Of a DNA stretch of 64,000 nucleotides, positions 35,411-47,639 are shown one piece after another. The notes below the pieces were generated by a model. That model was not told the origin of the DNA and made no database searches. It saw nothing but the letters and a program-made list of their open reading frames with translations. The stretch spans positions 1,421,934-1,485,933 of the forward strand of contig NW_023998459.1 of the NCBI RefSeq assembly GCF_014805625.2. Direction: 5' to 3'. A program made the translations under genes and the position numbers. The stretch's first letter is position 1. Every line of letters starts with the position of its first letter. The stretch is from Glossina fuscipes (Eukaryota > Arthropoda > Insecta > Diptera > Glossinidae).

Positions 35411-35615
35411 CTAAATGAGCGAACTTCGAATTTGATCAAAAAAAAGGAGAAGTAAATGAGCGAATTTGGTCAAAAAAAAGAGAAGTAAATGAACGAACTT
35501 CGAATTTTGCCAATTTAGAGGGGAAGTAAACGAGTGAACTTCGAATGTGGTCAAAAAAAAGGAGAAATAAACGAGCGAACTTCGAATTTTGTCAAGTTAG
35601 AGGAGAAATAAAGCA
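35411..35615. repeat. 41-bp tandem array
   Basis: Five units built on GAGCGAACTTCGAATTT, with GAGC/GAAC/GAGT starts at 35417, 35458, 35491, 35532 and 35573. Spacing is 41 bases except one 33-base unit. Units alternate between a poly-A form (TCAAAAAAAAGGAGAAGTAA) and a CAATTTAGAGG form. Shortly upstream is GAGCAACATG, the marker of the 13.8-kb minisatellite. Confidence 0.88.
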
Positions 35616-35769
35616 CATACCTAATGGTAACGTCGTTCACGTGTCTGTCTGTATATAGGTAATAATTTTTCCTGTTGCAAAGCCAAACTGTTAAATTGTT
35701 GCTTTAAAGCACTAATAGTAGCGATTTTACGATATTTTGTAGTGCTGGCATAACTGTAATTAGGAATAG

Positions 35770-35945
35770 AGGATGATCAATTTTTTATGTTTTTCATTCA
35801 AATTAGTTTGAAGCGCCATTCATTTGATATATTATACAAATTTTTCATTAATTTTTTATCAATTTTTCGTGCCCCTCATTAATTTTTTATCAATTTTTCA
35901 TTTTTTTCACTCAAATTAGATTGAAGCCCCATTCATTTGCTAAAT
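35770..35945 (-). repeat. Dispersed repeat, copy 2, with 31-bp sub-repeats
   Basis: Read on the minus strand it carries the same blocks as 21.04-21.17 kb (GAATGAAAAACATAAAAAAT, AATGAGGGGCA, TATAATATATCAAATGAATG, GCTTCAA). Inside it the 31-base unit CGAAAAATTGATAAAAAATT plus AATGAGGGGCA is partly repeated. That unit lines up base for base in layout with the 31-bp unit of the array at 13.8 kb. Confidence 0.75.
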
Positions 35946-38900
35946 GTTTAATTGTAAATGGCAAATAAAGAGATTTCGTAGGAGAAAAAACTTTTTTTAT
36001 TGAATACTTTAGAGGTTATAAATGTGGTTTTCTTGACATCATCGTTTATGGTAAGCAGCCAGGTTTGCGAGTATAAACTTAAAATTATTTTTACAGCTTT
36101 GTTAAACAATGAGAACTTGAATTGCAATTATAAGTCGACGAATATCAAAACTTTTTGTTTACGTCAGCATATTTTCATACTCAAATGTGTCTAAATAATA
36201 GTGATTAGTTACTAATTCGTTTCGTTAATGGTTTTTGGGGTTGATAAAAATGAACTTTCTACACAAACTTCCAATGTGGTATCGCTGCCTGCACAGTATA
36301 CTCCTGGTATAAAGTAGTTCGTTCCGCTGGCACTGAAAACGCTAAATGATTTTATATTACGTTATTTATTTATTTACCTGCTTTTTTTTTGCAATGTACG
36401 GCTAAATGGAATTTTTGAGCGAATTATTTTGTTTTAAATTACGAAAATTTCATAAAATAACCCTTTTTTGTAAACGTTGGCCATCTTTGATCATACCTTA
36501 CATATCGATCTCTTTTAGCCGTCATTATTGTTGATCTAAATAGTCCTTCGGTTGCTTAACAGGCTACACTACAAAACATGCAATACTTAAATGTATAAGA
36601 TGTTTTCTTATAAATGGTTTAGGAAACTCTCTCGACTCAAACGATAATTTTGTATCGAACTACTGCAATGTGCTTTTTCAGCAAAGAGTGCACTGCCAAC
36701 TAGAAAATTAACTTGATTATTTAAGTCTGCAGTTCCAAGTACATTTTTAAACGATAAAGTTGCTCATTCCAGGAGAAGAAAAGTGAATTCCGTTTTCCGC
36801 ACAATTTACCCCGTATGCAATAAAATGTTGTAAATGTGAATCTCAATTATGATTTTCCTTGTGATATTTGCCAAAAGCTGGTACAAATCGCTTTTCTGCT
36901 GCTTTGAAATAATCCACCTAACTTTTAAATATTATTTGAATCCAAACCTATTGTTCTTCTAGCAACTTTGTCGAAAAGTTCTTGTTGCTACAAACTACAT
37001 TGTTGCGTATAATCGATATCGGCTGGCATTTAGTACGAATATGTGAACATTTTACTTTGCATATACATGTATATAAATATATATATTTAAACGATTTTCT
37101 CTTTAACTTAAGTATTTTTACTTACACTTTTACCAATGAATTGAGTTTTTTCTTCATTTGTTAAGACCATTGCAGTTGTTGCCAGTAGAACCGCACAATA
37201 TACTGATAATGACCATCCGTAACTTTCCTAGATCGTGCTCCGCATTCTCCACTATCTCATACCTTAAGCATAGCAGATTGGCTTTAAAGCAACCATATTC
37301 TCTGAGTACCTGCATTCCACATATACCAACTTCCTTGTGCTTCCGTTTTAATCATTATTTCGATCTCAGACTGTGCGTTTCTTCCCCTTTTTGGGAGTGG
37401 GTCTACTTGTTTTGCAGTTCGCCTAGCAATCTATCTCTAGCAAGACAGTGGTTACATAACACTCGCACATTGTGCGAAAGAACCTACATACCGTTACCAC
37501 ACGCAAGCGGTATATCGGTATCAAATTTGATAAAATGGAATTGAATGTCCATCGCCTGATACCACGTAGATATTAACTTTCACAGCTCTTTCGGCAAAAT
37601 ATCCATCCAATTTTTATGTGGCCTTACAAATTCACAGTTTTGCCTTACAGACAGGGACGGAAAATATTGTAGTTTTCGTATATGCATAAGGTTTTCTGAA
37701 GTTTTTAATATTTGCGGCGTTAAACGGAAAGCCATCTGTGCGCGGGCTAAGGGCTTGTACAATCTTTCCTGTTGTCGTTATTTTATCCAGATTTGTTCTT
37801 TTCATTTTTCACTTAGTGTTTTGAACGACGTCGACCCAACAGAGTAATCGATTATGCACTTTCCTGCGAACTTTCGAGTTTTTCAATCGATATCAAACAA
37901 ACAAAAGCACATTAGCAGAACTCAACCCGAAGGTTTAAAATCGAATCTTTAATCGAGTGAGCCTACGTTTTGTGTGTATCCTCAATCGATGAATTTTTTC
38001 TGTCAAACTCTAAAAATGTATACTCGAAGATTTTGGTTCATTTTAGTCAATTTTATTTTATGTAAATTACTTTATTTAATTTTTCTCCGCTTTCTTCTTA
38101 TTATCATAGAGAAGTTACTTTAATAAAAAAAAAGTATTCATTTCAATTCCGTATACTGAGATACTAAGCATATGATTCTCTTTACAGCATATAAAAGTAT
38201 TGTATGAGTTATTATGGTGCTTGCTGTAGGTCTTAAGATTGTTAGCAAAAGGTTAATAAAGCACATATAAATACTATGTTGCATTATGTAGCCGTTGTTA
38301 TGGCCCACACGGAATTAGTTTTGTCCAAACGTGTGTAAAACTCGCAAGGAAGTACAAGAGTCTCTGCAAAGTACTGATAATTTAGTAAACTTGTTAAAAA
38401 CTGCAGTTCAGTTAAAGTGAGAGATTTCAACGGTGCTACTCTCAAGTTCGAACACAATATTTAGATTTAAATAACACTTCTTACTTTAGATCGTGCGTAG
38501 ATACAATTACCACATGCTATTAAGCTAGTATCGCAAAACGCAACATCACGTAACACAGCTTAGTCACTTAAGCACCATTTTGGAATTATGAAACCGCTTC
38601 TCTGTAATAAGGATGTAGCTGCATTTTGACAATGCAACTGCTGCCAGAGGTTGAGCTATCAACCTAAAAAATCTTGTCTTACAATCTTACAAGTCAAAGA
38701 AAGGCGTTTGCTTTAAGTACAGGAAGCATAGCACGATTTCCTAAAATCCTGCTTACTTCCATATGTGTTAGTATTCAATATCTAAGTTTCGACGTCGTCA
38801 TGTGTGTTGTTCGTCCAAAGCTTGCCTTTTAGATAGTCGTCTTTGCTTAAGAAATCTTTACACACCAATACATCCTGCAACTAGAAACGAAAGCGTAAAA

Positions 38901-39115
38901 ACGTATTGAATAGGCTTGATTGAATTGTAGAGCCAAGTGTGTCATTTGATGGAAAGCATGATGACATTTTTGCTGGTCTGTCGAAAATGATCTTCGCTTT
39001 TTTTTTTGTGATATACTGTTTATACACTTAAAGATGTGGAAGGTAATAAGTAAATGATAAGGATATGATTAGCGACATAAGATTCAAATGAATGAATGTA
39101 ACTTATTTGTCGGAT
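35946..39115. other. Non-coding stretch
   Basis: No supported gene. The longest frame, 128 codons at 37158-37544 plus, has no recognisable domain and a composition matching its pyrimidine-rich strand. Confidence 0.5.
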
Positions 39116-39148
39116 GAATTTATTTTATGCCCTGGGCCACTCTACACC

Positions 39149-39193
39149 CTACCTCGCCTAAGGCCTTGTAACGAGCTTTCTTGGGCGAGGTAG
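39149..39193. other. Inverted repeat / hairpin
   Basis: Perfect 10-base arms CTACCTCGCC (39149-39158) and GGCGAGGTAG (39184-39193) around a 25-base loop. It lies just left of an assembly gap, so the right context is incomplete. Confidence 0.7.
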
Positions 39194-39211
39194 AACTCAG
39201 TCACTCCAAGG

Positions 39212-39221
39212 NNNNNNNNNN
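39212..39221. other. Assembly gap (10 N)
   Basis: Ten Ns next to the hairpin; the join on either side cannot be trusted. Confidence 0.99.
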
Positions 39222-39535
39222 TCCTTCAGGGATGGCGATTAAAAAGCTGAACCAGCACATCCCCTATCCGTAAAGTAAACAAAAAAACTCTTTATAATGG
39301 TCACTTGTCAGAATGTCTATGGGTACTTACCTAGACGGCTATGACACCAAACTGAACAAGTCTGTGCGATGCGCTGCTCTTTTATAGCCGAAACCTCGCT
39401 CGCTTGTCCTGTCGCCAACCTGTTCTGTGTGTTTACATATGCTTATGTGTATACTTAGCTTAGGTTGGCTGCAGTCGCAACCTCAGTTGCACCCTGCATG
39501 ATCCTACTTATGTATAACTTAACCAACTTACATCT

Positions 39536-39773
39536 AACTTATTACTATGTTTGTTCACATGTCTACTCACTAAGCACTCAGGTACCAAATCGCGTGATCT
39601 AGTCACCGTTAGGTATGTGAGTGCTTGTGTACTTGCCTGTGCTTTGTGTGTGTAGCTTATTACTAGGTTTTGTTCAAGTGTTGACTCGCTAAGCACTCAG
39701 GTACCGAATCGCGTGATCTAGTCACCGTTAGGTATGTGAATGCTTGTGCGTTGTGTTTGCATGTGTTTTGTGT
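39536..39773. repeat. 119-bp tandem duplication
   Basis: Two copies with landmarks GCACTCAGGTACC at 39574 and 39693, and CGCGTGATCTAGTCACCGTT in both. Identity is high over most of the unit, so the duplication is fairly recent relative to the decayed transposons around it. Confidence 0.9.
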
Positions 39774-40209
39774 GTTTCTACATGTGTGAGCGTGTCTTTG
39801 TACATTTTGTGTATGCCGTTTATGCATTATCGTATGTTCTTATTATTTTTCCTACCTAAGTTCAATTCTGCTGTTTTCTTTACCCTAACGATGCTATCAG
39901 CTTGGTGCATTAGTTGAAGCTCAAGGTGACCTAACGGTACTATATCTTGTGCAAAGCTGCTGTAGCTTCTGCGTAGGTTTGGGCTGCGTTCATACCGCAT
40001 AAGTCGGGTTGTGCTCTTATACTTATGTTTTTAATACGGGTTGGGTTCTCACAACTATGCTCTCTCTTTTGTACCTTGTGATTTTTTTCTTTCCCTTTAT
40101 GCTTGTGGATATTTTGAGTTTTTTCCCTTTTACTTGTCGTTTTATACACTAGGGTTTTTTTTTTGTTATCAAACAGTTTGAGTTCTTGTGTTTATACTTT
40201 GAGTTTTTA

Positions 40210-40520
40210 CTTAGCTTGTCCTGCATTGGAGTTCTTAATTCTGCTATTGAGATTTGAATCTAGCTTTTATGCATTTGAATCTACGCTTTCCTTTTCTTAT
40301 CTGGGTTCTTGGCTCTGCTATTAAACATTTGAGGCTTTGGATCTAAGTTTTTATACATTTGGGTATTGATTTCTTAGATGTAAGCTTTTTTTCTTCTTAA
40401 TTGAATTCTTGACTCCGCTAGTGCATTTTGAAATTGGATCTAAGCCCTTTTTTCTTTTTAATGGAGTTCTTGACTCCGCTAGTGCATTTTGAAATTTGGA
40501 TATAAGCTTTTTGGTGCCCT
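40210..40520. repeat. About 70-bp tandem repeats, diverged
   Basis: The last two units are clear: GA(A/G)TTCTTGACTCCGCTAG followed by TGCATTTTGAAATT and GGAT(C/A)TAAGC, starting near 40403 and 40473. Earlier GAGTTCTTAATTCTGCTATT and GGGTTCTTGGCTCTGCTATT (40230-40325) look like older units. Confidence 0.75.
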
Positions 40521-40614
40521 GGGGTTCCTAATCTGTGCTGTGGTGTGCTTCTGTGGCATTTTCTACCTTTTCTTCTTACGCTACCCTTGGTGTGTGTTTC
40601 TAAGGTTTTACTTT

Positions 40615-40765
40615 TATAAGGTATGGGTGTGTGATATTAAGCATTAATCTGTACAAGGTATAGGTTTATTAAGTGTGTGTTTTATGATGTTATCTTACAA
40701 GGTATGTGTATATTAGGTGTGTGTTTTATGGTTTTATCTTTACAGAGTATAGGTTTGTGATATTA
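40615..40765. repeat. Diverged tandem repeat with TACAAGGTAT
   Basis: Three loose units with (T)ACAAGGTAT(A/G) followed by TATTA(A/G)GTGTGTGTTTTAT. Low complexity and strongly diverged. Confidence 0.55.
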
Positions 40766-41019
40766 TGAATCTAGCTATACATATTCGCTATGCGTTTTAT
40801 AAACTACATTTGATGCTGGAGGGGGGCTGCTCATCTTCTAATGAACCCCCAACGGACGTGCACAGACAGGTCGGACTGGCGGGTTGCCTGCTGTGGACAA
40901 ATGTCTACGGCGGACGGACTTGTATCTCGTAAGGAAGCAAAATCGCTTCCTTACAGCCTTCTGTAGAAAAATAAGTAGGCGATAGTTTTTTTTGATTTTT
41001 TTTTTGTCAATCGAGAGAG

Positions 41020-41135
41020 TTCTGATTTGAGTTGGTAGTGATTAGTCAATAAAATTGGAAAAAAAATAAAAAAGAAAAATTTTGAGTTGGTAGTGATTAG
41101 TCAATAAAATTGGAAAAAAAAGAAAAATTTTTGAC
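41020..41135. repeat. 55-bp tandem duplication
   Basis: TTGAGTTGGTAGTGATTAGT followed by CAATAAAATTGGAAAAAAAA occurs at 41027 and 41082, almost without change. Confidence 0.9.
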
Positions 41136-41139
41136 ATTT

Positions 41140-44100
41140 ACAATTTTGGAATAATAATATTATAGATTGCTATTAGTAAATTTTTGCTTAAAAGGACTTT
41201 TAAATTAATTCATAATAGAAAAAAAGAAATGAAAAATTTGTTAAAAACGTTACGGATACGTTTTAAACTGTTGAGAGATACCACAAATTCCTGTACGACT
41301 GTGTGGATTTGCGCAGCAGAACTCAATTATTGCAAAAATTTAATGATCTTTTCCAGAACGAGTCAAAGCCCTAAAAAACAAGGAAAATTCCTAAAGTCTT
41401 CTAAATCTCCTATCGCATTTGAAAAAAAAAGCTTTCAATAGGCTGTAACGCATGATCAAGTGCTTCCAAATGATTGGTCACATCAGACACAAAGATTGGT
41501 AGTTTAAATGTTATTGTTTAGTTTTTTTCACGAATGTACATTCGGCGAATTTTTAGATGGGTGAGTTAAATGTTATTGTTAATTAAATAAATTATTTTGG
41601 CAATATCTTAGTTAGCATTAATTTATAGCTCATATTATTTAACTTAATCATTATATATATGTTATGTTTTGTTTATTTTATTATTTTATTTTTATATTTT
41701 ATTTATTAATTTATTATTCATATTGTTCGTTCTAGTTGTAAATGTTTCATAACTAATTTGCTTTGAATGTTACTGGCTGGCGAAGTAAGTTTGCACATTA
41801 CACTACACTTTCACTTACAACACATAAAATTTCAAAAATTCTGTAGGGCAAATTTCCCCTGTGAACCCCCCAATTTCAGTGTCAGACTGTGGTTAGAGCC
41901 CTTTAAGTATGCTACACTTCTTCATCCAATGCCTTCATAAGAGAGACGACGAAATAGGGTCCGATGACCCTTACAAACTACCTCCCTCTATCAATAAATA
42001 AAATTAATTTATTTTTAATATATATAAACCCATATGGATAGTGCATTTTATTTATAGAAAAAATTAAAAAAAAATTTATTTATATATTCTTCGCGTGAAC
42101 CCTTTACCCATAATTTAGCTTCTTCCTAAAGTAATAATAATAAAGAAAAAAATTGGAAAAATAAGTTAACTCTTCCTTTGCGGAATGTGATATACAAAAC
42201 AAAAAATAAACCGGAAAATGGCACTGGAACTGCTTGTATGGTGCTGGCAAGTATTCTAAAGATGATGGTAATCAAAAAATTTGTCATAGAATTGACGTTT
42301 ATGTATAACGATCTCCATAATAACGATATACTTGTTTGCTTTTATTGTATGTTTAAGAAAATCACATATTTGAGGATTTGAGGTTTCATGAAAGCTGATT
42401 GACTTTCCATAAAACAAACAAACATAGAAATTTAGGAGAAAAAGGGATTAACGCAACAATTGGTATTGTTAGCTTGTTTGCAAAAGGCAATATCACCAGA
42501 ATATTTGCGGAGTGCAGAGTAAGTCAAATCAAGAGAGTCGAATGGCAATCTTCAAACACAAGACCGGAACGAAAATTAAAGCGTTATAAATATAAGTTGT
42601 TCTTAATAATTTGTAAATAGGTCTCCTAAGAATTGTCAATAAAAATTACACTATCTTACACAATTCAATTGAACTTAATTTCAAAAACAATTTAACAAAA
42701 AGATGAAAATTACAAAACTCGGTTTACATTACAGTATTTTACATTACATTTTCTCACTTTAAATGTTTAGGGAACAGCGTCAATTCATTCAATTAGTTGA
42801 GAAAATCCAATGGGTGTATTTACTTGGAAATAAGTTAATTAGTGTTAGTTTTTGTACAAATTATTTCTGCATTTAATCTACATTTGATTTATTGTAAGGT
42901 TAAAGAAACAGGTTCTTATGCAAATTTAATTGAATTGCTTCCAATATGGAATTTCATTAGTGTTATTTCTAAAAATGTTTTCACCTGCCATCAGGGCGAA
43001 TATAATCTTAGTTTAATTTTAAGAGATCATCTGCAAATTTGTTTATGCTTACGCATTAATAGCCGTGGATGTTAACAACCTCCCGCAGGGTTGCAATTGC
43101 AACAAATGTTATAGTGTGTGATAAACATTATCCTGGCCGCGAAAGGTAAAATATTGGTTTTTAATTCAAGAAAAGCGTTGGAAATTGTTGCACGCTAATT
43201 GCTTTAGAAATTGATGTCAAAGGGCCTGCCGGCAGTAAAACGTGAACAGCACAATGTCCGCATATATAAGCCGCAGTTTTTAATAGTCTGCCTATCTAAA
43301 CAAAATATATACGGCTTGATATAATAAAAGACGTACAGCATTCGCTTGCTGTACAATTAATGAAAGGAGCAATCTACATATTTCAATACTACGTATCATG
43401 AAAAAAATCCATTAAACGTAAGAATACTTCAGTTACCTACCGCAGAATTATTAAAATTTTAGAAAGAAAAGTTATTAAAAGCTGAGCGTGAGTGTTGTTA
43501 AACAAGTAGAAACATTATAGGAGGCAACGGTTCGCCATTAAGTACTCTACACAATCCTCTGATTATACATATAACGGCTTTCCAAACCAAGGCGTTATAT
43601 GAAAGGCGTAGGGTATCAGAAATCTAATCTTATAAACAATTGTGAGATATAAACTTGTAAACGCTATTATATATATTTATTCGGAACTAGTCTACTTTAA
43701 AATTTAAAACGGTATTAAGTTATACCTTTATCCTGTCTGGACTTTAAAGCAAAGCAATTTTAATTTTTTTTTTTAACTTACATAAATATAAGAGCGTATT
43801 TTGCTTGACATGGTTTTATTTATTTATTTTTTTTTTTTGTGTATAGATAATTTCAATGTTATTTCAGCTAGACATTAAATTTGTTTCACTTACTACTTGC
43901 TCTTACAATTTTAGTTTCAAATATTAATTTGACGAACTTTCCTGTTATAATATTTGTGATATGATTCTAAAATTTTCTAGTCAATTTCTATTCATATCGC
44001 AGATATAATTTATGAAGCGAATTTAGTGCAAAAAACTTAACAATCGGTCTGGCTTCTCCGTTGGTTTTATACTATCTGTGATATCGTCGCTCAACGTTAT

Positions 44101-44805
44101 TCATTAATTCTTTTTTTTCGGATTGAATATCCAAAGCGTCTTCGAACTTCTGTTCCCACATTTCTATCAAATGCGAGAGTTACATTTGTAAGAAGAAAAC
44201 TGCTATAAAAGAAGAACAAACCAAAATATGACGTAGTTTCTTTTACATACAAACCAAAACAAAATAGTTTGAATTTACGACATATAACAGCATACATGCA
44301 CGTCTGCCTCGTAACGAGAGAATACATGTATCACAAATCCTTCCAAGCATCATTCACGACATCAATTGTAAAGTTTAAAAGATCAACAATAGTGGGAAGT
44401 CATCATATCATTTCATGGCGCATTCTTGCGAATCAATAAAATTCAATGTAAGCGTTTATTGCATATTTTCGACCTATATATTCTTTTTTTTTTCTTTGTT
44501 TGTTTAAAAGAAATGTGTGATATTGTCGTTGTTTACACAAGGCTTCTTGTTTATCAACAAACAAACGTCAAGCTTGGGCCTGTTTTCGCTTTATTATTTT
44601 AAAATAAATGGTAGAAAAGAAAAGATAACAAATTATCATTCTTCTTCCTCGAGGCGTGCGGGGATCAATAAAAGATATCTAATCAATATCCAGCATTTCA
44701 ATTTCGTTTTTGTGTCAAGATATTCTAATGTAAAATGCCTTCTTGCTAATATACTTATTTATTTCACTTGTGTGCAAATTAAGTTCGTAGCACTTTTATC
44801 TAATT
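41140..44805. other. Non-coding stretch
   Basis: No supported gene. Frames at 41184-41441, 42178-42381, 42399-42620 and 42842-43075 (plus) and 44097-44327 (minus) are short, AT-driven and without motifs. Confidence 0.5.
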
Positions 44806-44810
44806 TGCAG

Positions 44811-45017
44811 TTACGCTGCGCGGGTATTGAAGCAGTTAAGCATTTCAGTAAGCAAGCCCATGCAGGGAAGGAGTACTTGTTAGACATCCAGAAAAGATAC
44901 GCAAACAAACACCCCTTACTCACAATGGGAAGCGTTAGTAAAGGATTAAAAATTCACAGTTTGTCTTCTGCGCCAGTGATCTCAAAAGATGAATTAAGAT
45001 TCTATATATGTTTTTGA
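44811..45017 (+). CDS. Possible exon, unknown protein
   Basis: After an acceptor TCTAATTTGCAG (AG at 44809-44810) a 68-codon frame runs to TGA at 45015-45017. The segment has balanced composition (GIEAVKHFSKQAHAGKEYLL, then DIQKRYANKHPLL), unlike the AT-driven frame upstream of the acceptor. The opening half looks like an amphipathic helix. The last residues (FYICF) fall back to AT-rich noise, so the real exon may end earlier or the piece may be decayed. I recognise no family. Confidence 0.35.
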   Translation, partial: LRCAGIEAVKHFSKQAHAGKEYLLDIQKRYANKHPLLTMGSVSKGLKIHSLSSAPVISKDELRFYICF

Positions 45018-45282
45018 AAAACAAATATATTACTAACTTTTATATGACTGACTATTTATCTATATCAACAATACATTTCAAAAGATAAAGGTTTTTTTAT
45101 TTCTTTTTACGAGTAAAACAATTTTCTTTAGATTTTGCTTTGTGCCTCTTCTACGGCTGTTTTTTCTGATAACTAGAATTATGAACGTCTCATTTGACAG
45201 TTACGAGAGAGAGCTGTTTCGCAGTAGTTGTGCATATACAATCGAAAAAAAAAACGCAGTTGCTGAAAAATAGTTGGCGGCG

Positions 45283-45408
45283 ATGTCATACATAATGCAA
45301 AATCACCCGAAAAGTGAGGACATTATTCAAGTTCTTCGTGCGTACTTACGCAAAAATAGTAGAAAAATTGCCCGCATTGCATTAGTAAAACAAAGTCTGA
45401 AGAAATGA
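45283..45408 (+). CDS. Small ORF with good start context
   Basis: ATG in the context GGCGGCGATG opens a 41-codon frame ending at TGA (45406-45408). The peptide is basic and helical (DIIQVLRAYLRKNSRKIARI), without membrane segment. About 60-100 bases upstream is TTTGACAGTTACGAGAGAGAG, which resembles an initiator and downstream promoter region, so this could be a 5' exon. No donor is obvious inside the frame. Evidence is compositional only. Confidence 0.25.
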   Translation: MSYIMQNHPKSEDIIQVLRAYLRKNSRKIARIALVKQSLKK

Positions 45409-45409
45409 C

Positions 45410-46365
45410 CGCATGGTTGAAATTTGTTTAGCTAAACCTTAATGAAGTGCGAAATTATTAAAGCGGAAACCTTTTTTAAAACGTCATTTTAAATGCATAC
45501 AAGTTTTTTTTAGACAAAAAATGAAATAAATAAAACGAAAATATGAATTTTTGTTATAATAAGACAACAAAATAAACTGTAGTATTCATTTAAATTGGAA
45601 AATTGGTTGATTCGCGAGAAGTATAACAAAAAATGTATAATGAAAAAAGACTTATGCAAACTGAGTAGTTGCTAAGCTGAGAAAATAAGAAAAATAAAAA
45701 AATAACATTGCGATAAATTCAAACTAATCAGACATTGACGTATAAAGCTTCAGAAATTTGAAAAGCATTTTCCTGACTGAATGTAAGAAAAAACGAAATG
45801 TAATCCGAGAATATTTGACAAGAAACAATTTGTATTTTCGGCTTGCCATGAATTTTTAACAGCACCTTTCCCAGTCGTTTCTCGAATTTTAACCATAGAG
45901 CGTTGCAAGCCAATTAGTGCGTTTTAAGCCCCAACGGCACGCGATTGAATTCACAAAATACACCGTTAATGTGATGGGCCGTGTGGAAAAATACTAATTT
46001 ATCTTAAGCACGTATGTTTCTAGTAAATTCACAAATCAATTAATTTTTTGTCTTTGTAGGCATTACTAATTTAATATTATGGCTGTTCAAATCTGGCGAT
46101 GTTAGTTATTTGAATTTGATGGCTTCTTATAAGAATATTTCGACATTTGGAATTTTATTCACCGTCAATTTATTCAATATCCGCTAATCAACAAAAAATC
46201 CATCGGTACCGTTTTTCTTGTTTTGTGAAAAAGCAGAACTCGCATTTTTGTAATTTTTGGATCAGGAAGCCTTCCTATCAAATTTGAAGTTTTTTTTTTG
46301 GAGTTCGTGAGCTCGATACAGGGGTCTGCGACATTATTAAACCATTTTTGAATTTATAGCTTCCG
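45410..46365. other. Non-coding stretch
   Basis: No supported gene; the minus-strand frame at 45728-45913 has no motif. Confidence 0.45.
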
Positions 46366-46367
46366 CG

Positions 46368-46470
46368 TAGCGTAGGGATTCTGTTAATCTGCTTTGACCA
46401 CTACTCTATCACAATAGATTAACTAAAATCATAATAACGGCCTACCGTTAGATGAAATCACGTTTGCAAG
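46368..46470 (+). repeat. LTR-like start, left copy
   Basis: TAGCGTAGGGATTCTGT(T)AATCTGCTTTGACCACTAC through GATGAAATCACG matches 53318-53421 along its whole length. The right copy begins with TGTAGCG, a normal LTR start; the left lacks the TG. Confidence 0.75.
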
Positions 46471-47227
46471 AGCGCAAAGAGATCGATTTGAGAAAAATGA
46501 TTTTTGGGATTTGCTAAATACATCTGGAGCGGAATGTTTAGTTAAATTGGAAGAAAAAAAGATTTTTTTTTATCGATTAGTGAACAGTATAGAAAACAAT
46601 TGGTAAAAGATGTCTTTTAATAAAACAAATAGTCGTGAAGTATTAATAAAGTGTTATACAAAGTTTAAGCAGAAAAATGTTTTGTAATAAAAAGAAATAG
46701 AAAAGGATTTATAAAAAAAATACATAATAAAAATACAACAACTTGGCAAAGCGAACGCCCATTGGAGCAAAAGAAAACAAACCTACACGGATAAAGAAAT
46801 GTGTTTGGAGGAGAAATTAATTAAGTAAATAATATAAAGAAATTGTAAAAATTATTTTTAAAAACTCAAGGTTCTGATAAAAAGCTTTCGAGTTAGAAAT
46901 TTAATTACGTAAGGCTAAAATTGTTCAGATTTTCACGTTACAACTACAACTACTTTATAGGTATAACAATGTCTGAACAAGAAAAGGGTATTACGAAGGG
47001 TATAAGGAAAAGTATTAAACAAAAAAAAAAATAAATAAATAACATTGAGAAAAATTGCAAAATATAACAAATATACTATATCAGAAATATATTGTATCAT
47101 AACCTGAAATAAACTGGTTTGATTGAAAGAAGTTTAAACTCCTTAAGGGTTTCGCTAGACCTTTCTCTTTTTTTTCATTTTCGGCACAGCATGCCGAATA
47201 TTTTGTAAAGGAGTTATGCCGGGACAA

Positions 47228-47545
47228 AAATGGTGCCCAACGAAAAGCAAAATAGTAAATTATTTTAATTTCAATATAAGCTGGTCTTGCGAAAAATGGG
47301 GCCCAAAAGGGAAATGGAGACCAGAAACTTTCGGTAATTTTATTTGATTCGGAAATTTCTTCGTCGAATAAGGTAACTTTGCTTTCTTTTTCCCGATCCT
47401 TTTGAAACGTTGGTCGCTTATAACGCCAAAAAAATGGTGCCCAAGAGAAAATGAATTAGTAAACAATTAATTTAATTTCGATGTTAGTTTTATAAGTAAT
47501 TTTGTTATAAGTTGGTCTCGACAAAAATCGCGAACGGCACTGCGA
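47228..47545 (+). repeat. Repeated primer-binding-site-like units
   Basis: Three A-rich/GTGCCC units: AAAAATGGTGCCCAACGAAAAG (47226), AAAAATGGGGCCCAAAAGG (47290) and AAAAAATGGTGCCCAAGAGAAA (47429), plus a weaker fourth at 47520. The first and third are followed by similar AGTAAA(T)..TTAATTTCxAT..AAGxTGGTCT blocks about 200 bases apart. TGGTGCCCAACG resembles the complement of a tRNA-Lys 3' end, the primer used by many Gypsy-class elements. Confidence 0.55.
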
Positions 47546-47639
47546 GCAAGGTCTACATTTAATTTATCAATCGACTTGATATCTATAATGAGTTCTCACG
47601 TTGTGACAAGACATGTTATATGTCTGGTCCTTTCATTTA

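Noticed and set aside
37158..37544. 128-codon plus-strand frame
   Set aside because: Composition follows the pyrimidine-rich strand; no domain, splice signal or repeat context.
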